Assembly (NCBI GenBank): GCA_030622265.1
Contig: JAUXGG010000093.1
Span: forward strand, 1-6,657
From: Candidatus Eiseniibacteriota bacterium
Lineage (GTDB): Bacteria > Arandabacterota > Arandabacteria > Arandabacterales > Arandabacteraceae
Reading direction: 5' to 3'
Length of the DNA stretch: 6,657 nt
Shown here: in pieces, positions 5,855-6,657 of the stretch
Position numbering within the stretch: position 1 is the first letter of the stretch
Layout: every line of letters starts with the position of its first letter
Notes under the pieces: model-generated
Seen by the model: only the letters and a program-made list of their open reading frames with translations
Database searches by the model: none
Told to the model about the DNA's origin: nothing
Translations under genes and position numbers: made by a program

Positions 5855-6657
5855 ATGGCGCTACGAAGAGCAAAGCCGGTACGAAAGGCAAAACCAGGCG
5901 CGAGGAAACAGCCACATTTGAAGCAGACCCATCCGAAACAGACGGACGTGAAACAGCGGATTCTCTCGCTTTGCCGCGAGCTCGAAAGCGAGTTCGTGAC
6001 CATGCGAAGAGAGCTCCACAGGATTCCCGAGCCATCTTATGCAGAGCATAAGACTGCGAAGAAGGTCTCGGAGTATCTCAAGGCCGCCGGGATCCCCCAC
6101 AAGCGCGGGGTGGGTGGTACGGGCATCGTGGGTATCTTAGACGGCGGTCCCGGACCCGTCGTGGCCTTGCGCTCGGACATGGACGCCCTTAATCTCGAGG
6201 AGCGGACCGGGCTTGCCCTCGCATCATGCAATAAGGGGTTCATGCACGCCTGCGGCCACGACTCCCACATGGCGATAGTCCTGGGGGCCGGCCTGGTGCT
6301 CAAGCGCCTGGCCGGGGAGTTGCCGGGTGAGAAACTTCCGGGCAAGGCCAAGCTCATCTTCCAGCCTGCCGAGGAGACCCCGCCGGGCGGCGCCATCGAG
6401 ATGATACGAGAGGGGGCGCTTTCCTCTCCCGGGGTCGGGGCAGTCATAGGCCTCCATGTCGATCCTGAGATACCGGTGGGCAAGGTCGCCATCAATGATG
6501 GCTATATCTCGGCTTCGGCCGACGATTTCGAGATTACCATAACGGGAAAGGGCGGCCACGGGTCGAGTCCTCACAAGGCGATCGATACCGTGGTGGTGGC
6601 CGCGCAGTTCGTGATGGCGCTTCAGACCATCGTGGCCAGGCGGGTAGGCCCCCTGGA
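5855..6657 (+). CDS. M20-family amidohydrolase (hippurate hydrolase / N-acyl-amino-acid amidohydrolase type), 3' end outside window
   Basis: No stop is reached before the window ends; 267 codons are present of a family length near 390-400. It is probably a cytoplasmic di-metal enzyme that removes acyl groups from N-acyl amino acids or related amides; the substrate cannot be read from sequence. Motifs in order: MRRELHRIPEPSYAEHKTA (50-68), ALRSDMDALNLEERTGL (104-120), MHACGHDSHMA (130-140) with metal ligands C133 and H135, IFQPAEETPPGGA (168-180) with the catalytic/ligand Glu pair E173-E174, VIGLHVDPEIPVGKV (197-211) with H201, and the start of the lid domain, ITGKGGHGSSPHKAIDTVV (229-247) with H235. 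The start is ATG 5855, with GGGGAG seven bases upstream. The first 34 or so residues are a Lys/Arg/Pro/Gln-rich, probably disordered extension without hydrophobic stretch, unusual for the family. It follows nnr by 28 bp and is probably in the same operon. Confidence 0.92.
   Translation, partial: MALRRAKPVRKAKPGARKQPHLKQTHPKQTDVKQRILSLCRELESEFVTMRRELHRIPEPSYAEHKTAKKVSEYLKAAGIPHKRGVGGTGIVGILDGGPGPVVALRSDMDALNLEERTGLALASCNKGFMHACGHDSHMAIVLGAGLVLKRLAGELPGEKLPGKAKLIFQPAEETPPGGAIEMIREGALSSPGVGAVIGLHVDPEIPVGKVAINDGYISASADDFEITITGKGGHGSSPHKAIDTVVVAAQFVMALQTIVARRVGPL

Noticed and set aside
6037..6495. 152-codon frame on the - strand opposite the amidohydrolase
   Set aside because: The + strand shows all M20 motifs in order; the antisense product is low-complexity Ser/Pro/Arg.
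1..6657. Mobile element, CRISPR array or tRNA/rRNA gene
   Set aside because: No transposase or integrase motif, regularly spaced repeats, or cloverleaf with a T-loop signature was found on reading both strands by eye.

Overview
The window is a GC-rich bacterial chromosomal segment. Six protein genes, all on the + strand, are packed closely; the first and last run off the window edges. I see no rRNA, tRNA, CRISPR array, transposase or phage gene. Good Shine-Dalgarno sites, a TTG start, sigma70-like promoters and the acpS-nnr pairing all indicate a bacterium. The phylum cannot be fixed from these genes. A deep-branching, poorly cultivated Gram-positive-type lineage (for example Actinomycetota or a relative) is only a guess.

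Layout. (1) The 3' part of a sulfatase/alkaline-phosphatase-superfamily gene ends at 1160. (2) After a spacer of about 250 bp comes a two-gene unit: a spore-photoproduct-lyase-like radical SAM protein (about 1412-2572) and an endonuclease V homologue (2565-3221), overlapping by 8 nt with the second gene's ribosome binding site inside the first. (3) A near-consensus extended -10 promoter (3246-3275) drives a tiny Cys4 zinc-ribbon protein (3356-3547). (4) A 315-bp non-coding stretch follows. It holds a perfect 11-bp hairpin, decayed direct repeats and a good sigma70-type promoter (3797-3825). (5) An operon then runs acpS (3863-4282), nnr (4279-5826, TTG start overlapping the acpS stop) and an M20 amidohydrolase (from 5855, cut by the window end).

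How they work together. acpS activates acyl carrier protein for lipid synthesis. Nnr repairs damaged NAD(P)H hydrates. The amidohydrolase probably deacylates or deamidates small molecules. This looks like a housekeeping/metabolite-repair operon.

The unusual part is the 1412-3221 unit. The EndoV homologue is full length and aligns with EndoV from end to end. However, it has lost two of the three catalytic carboxylates, the conserved HPR histidine, the conserved lysine position and the strand-separating wedge motif. It keeps only the first Asp (GVD) and the late GH. It is translationally coupled to a SplB-like radical SAM enzyme that carries an extra four-cysteine cluster at its C-terminus. A reasonable hypothesis is a two-component nucleic-acid (or nucleotide-adduct) repair/modification system in which a dead EndoV fold recognises the substrate and the radical SAM subunit does the chemistry. 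This is inference; I know of no described system of this form.
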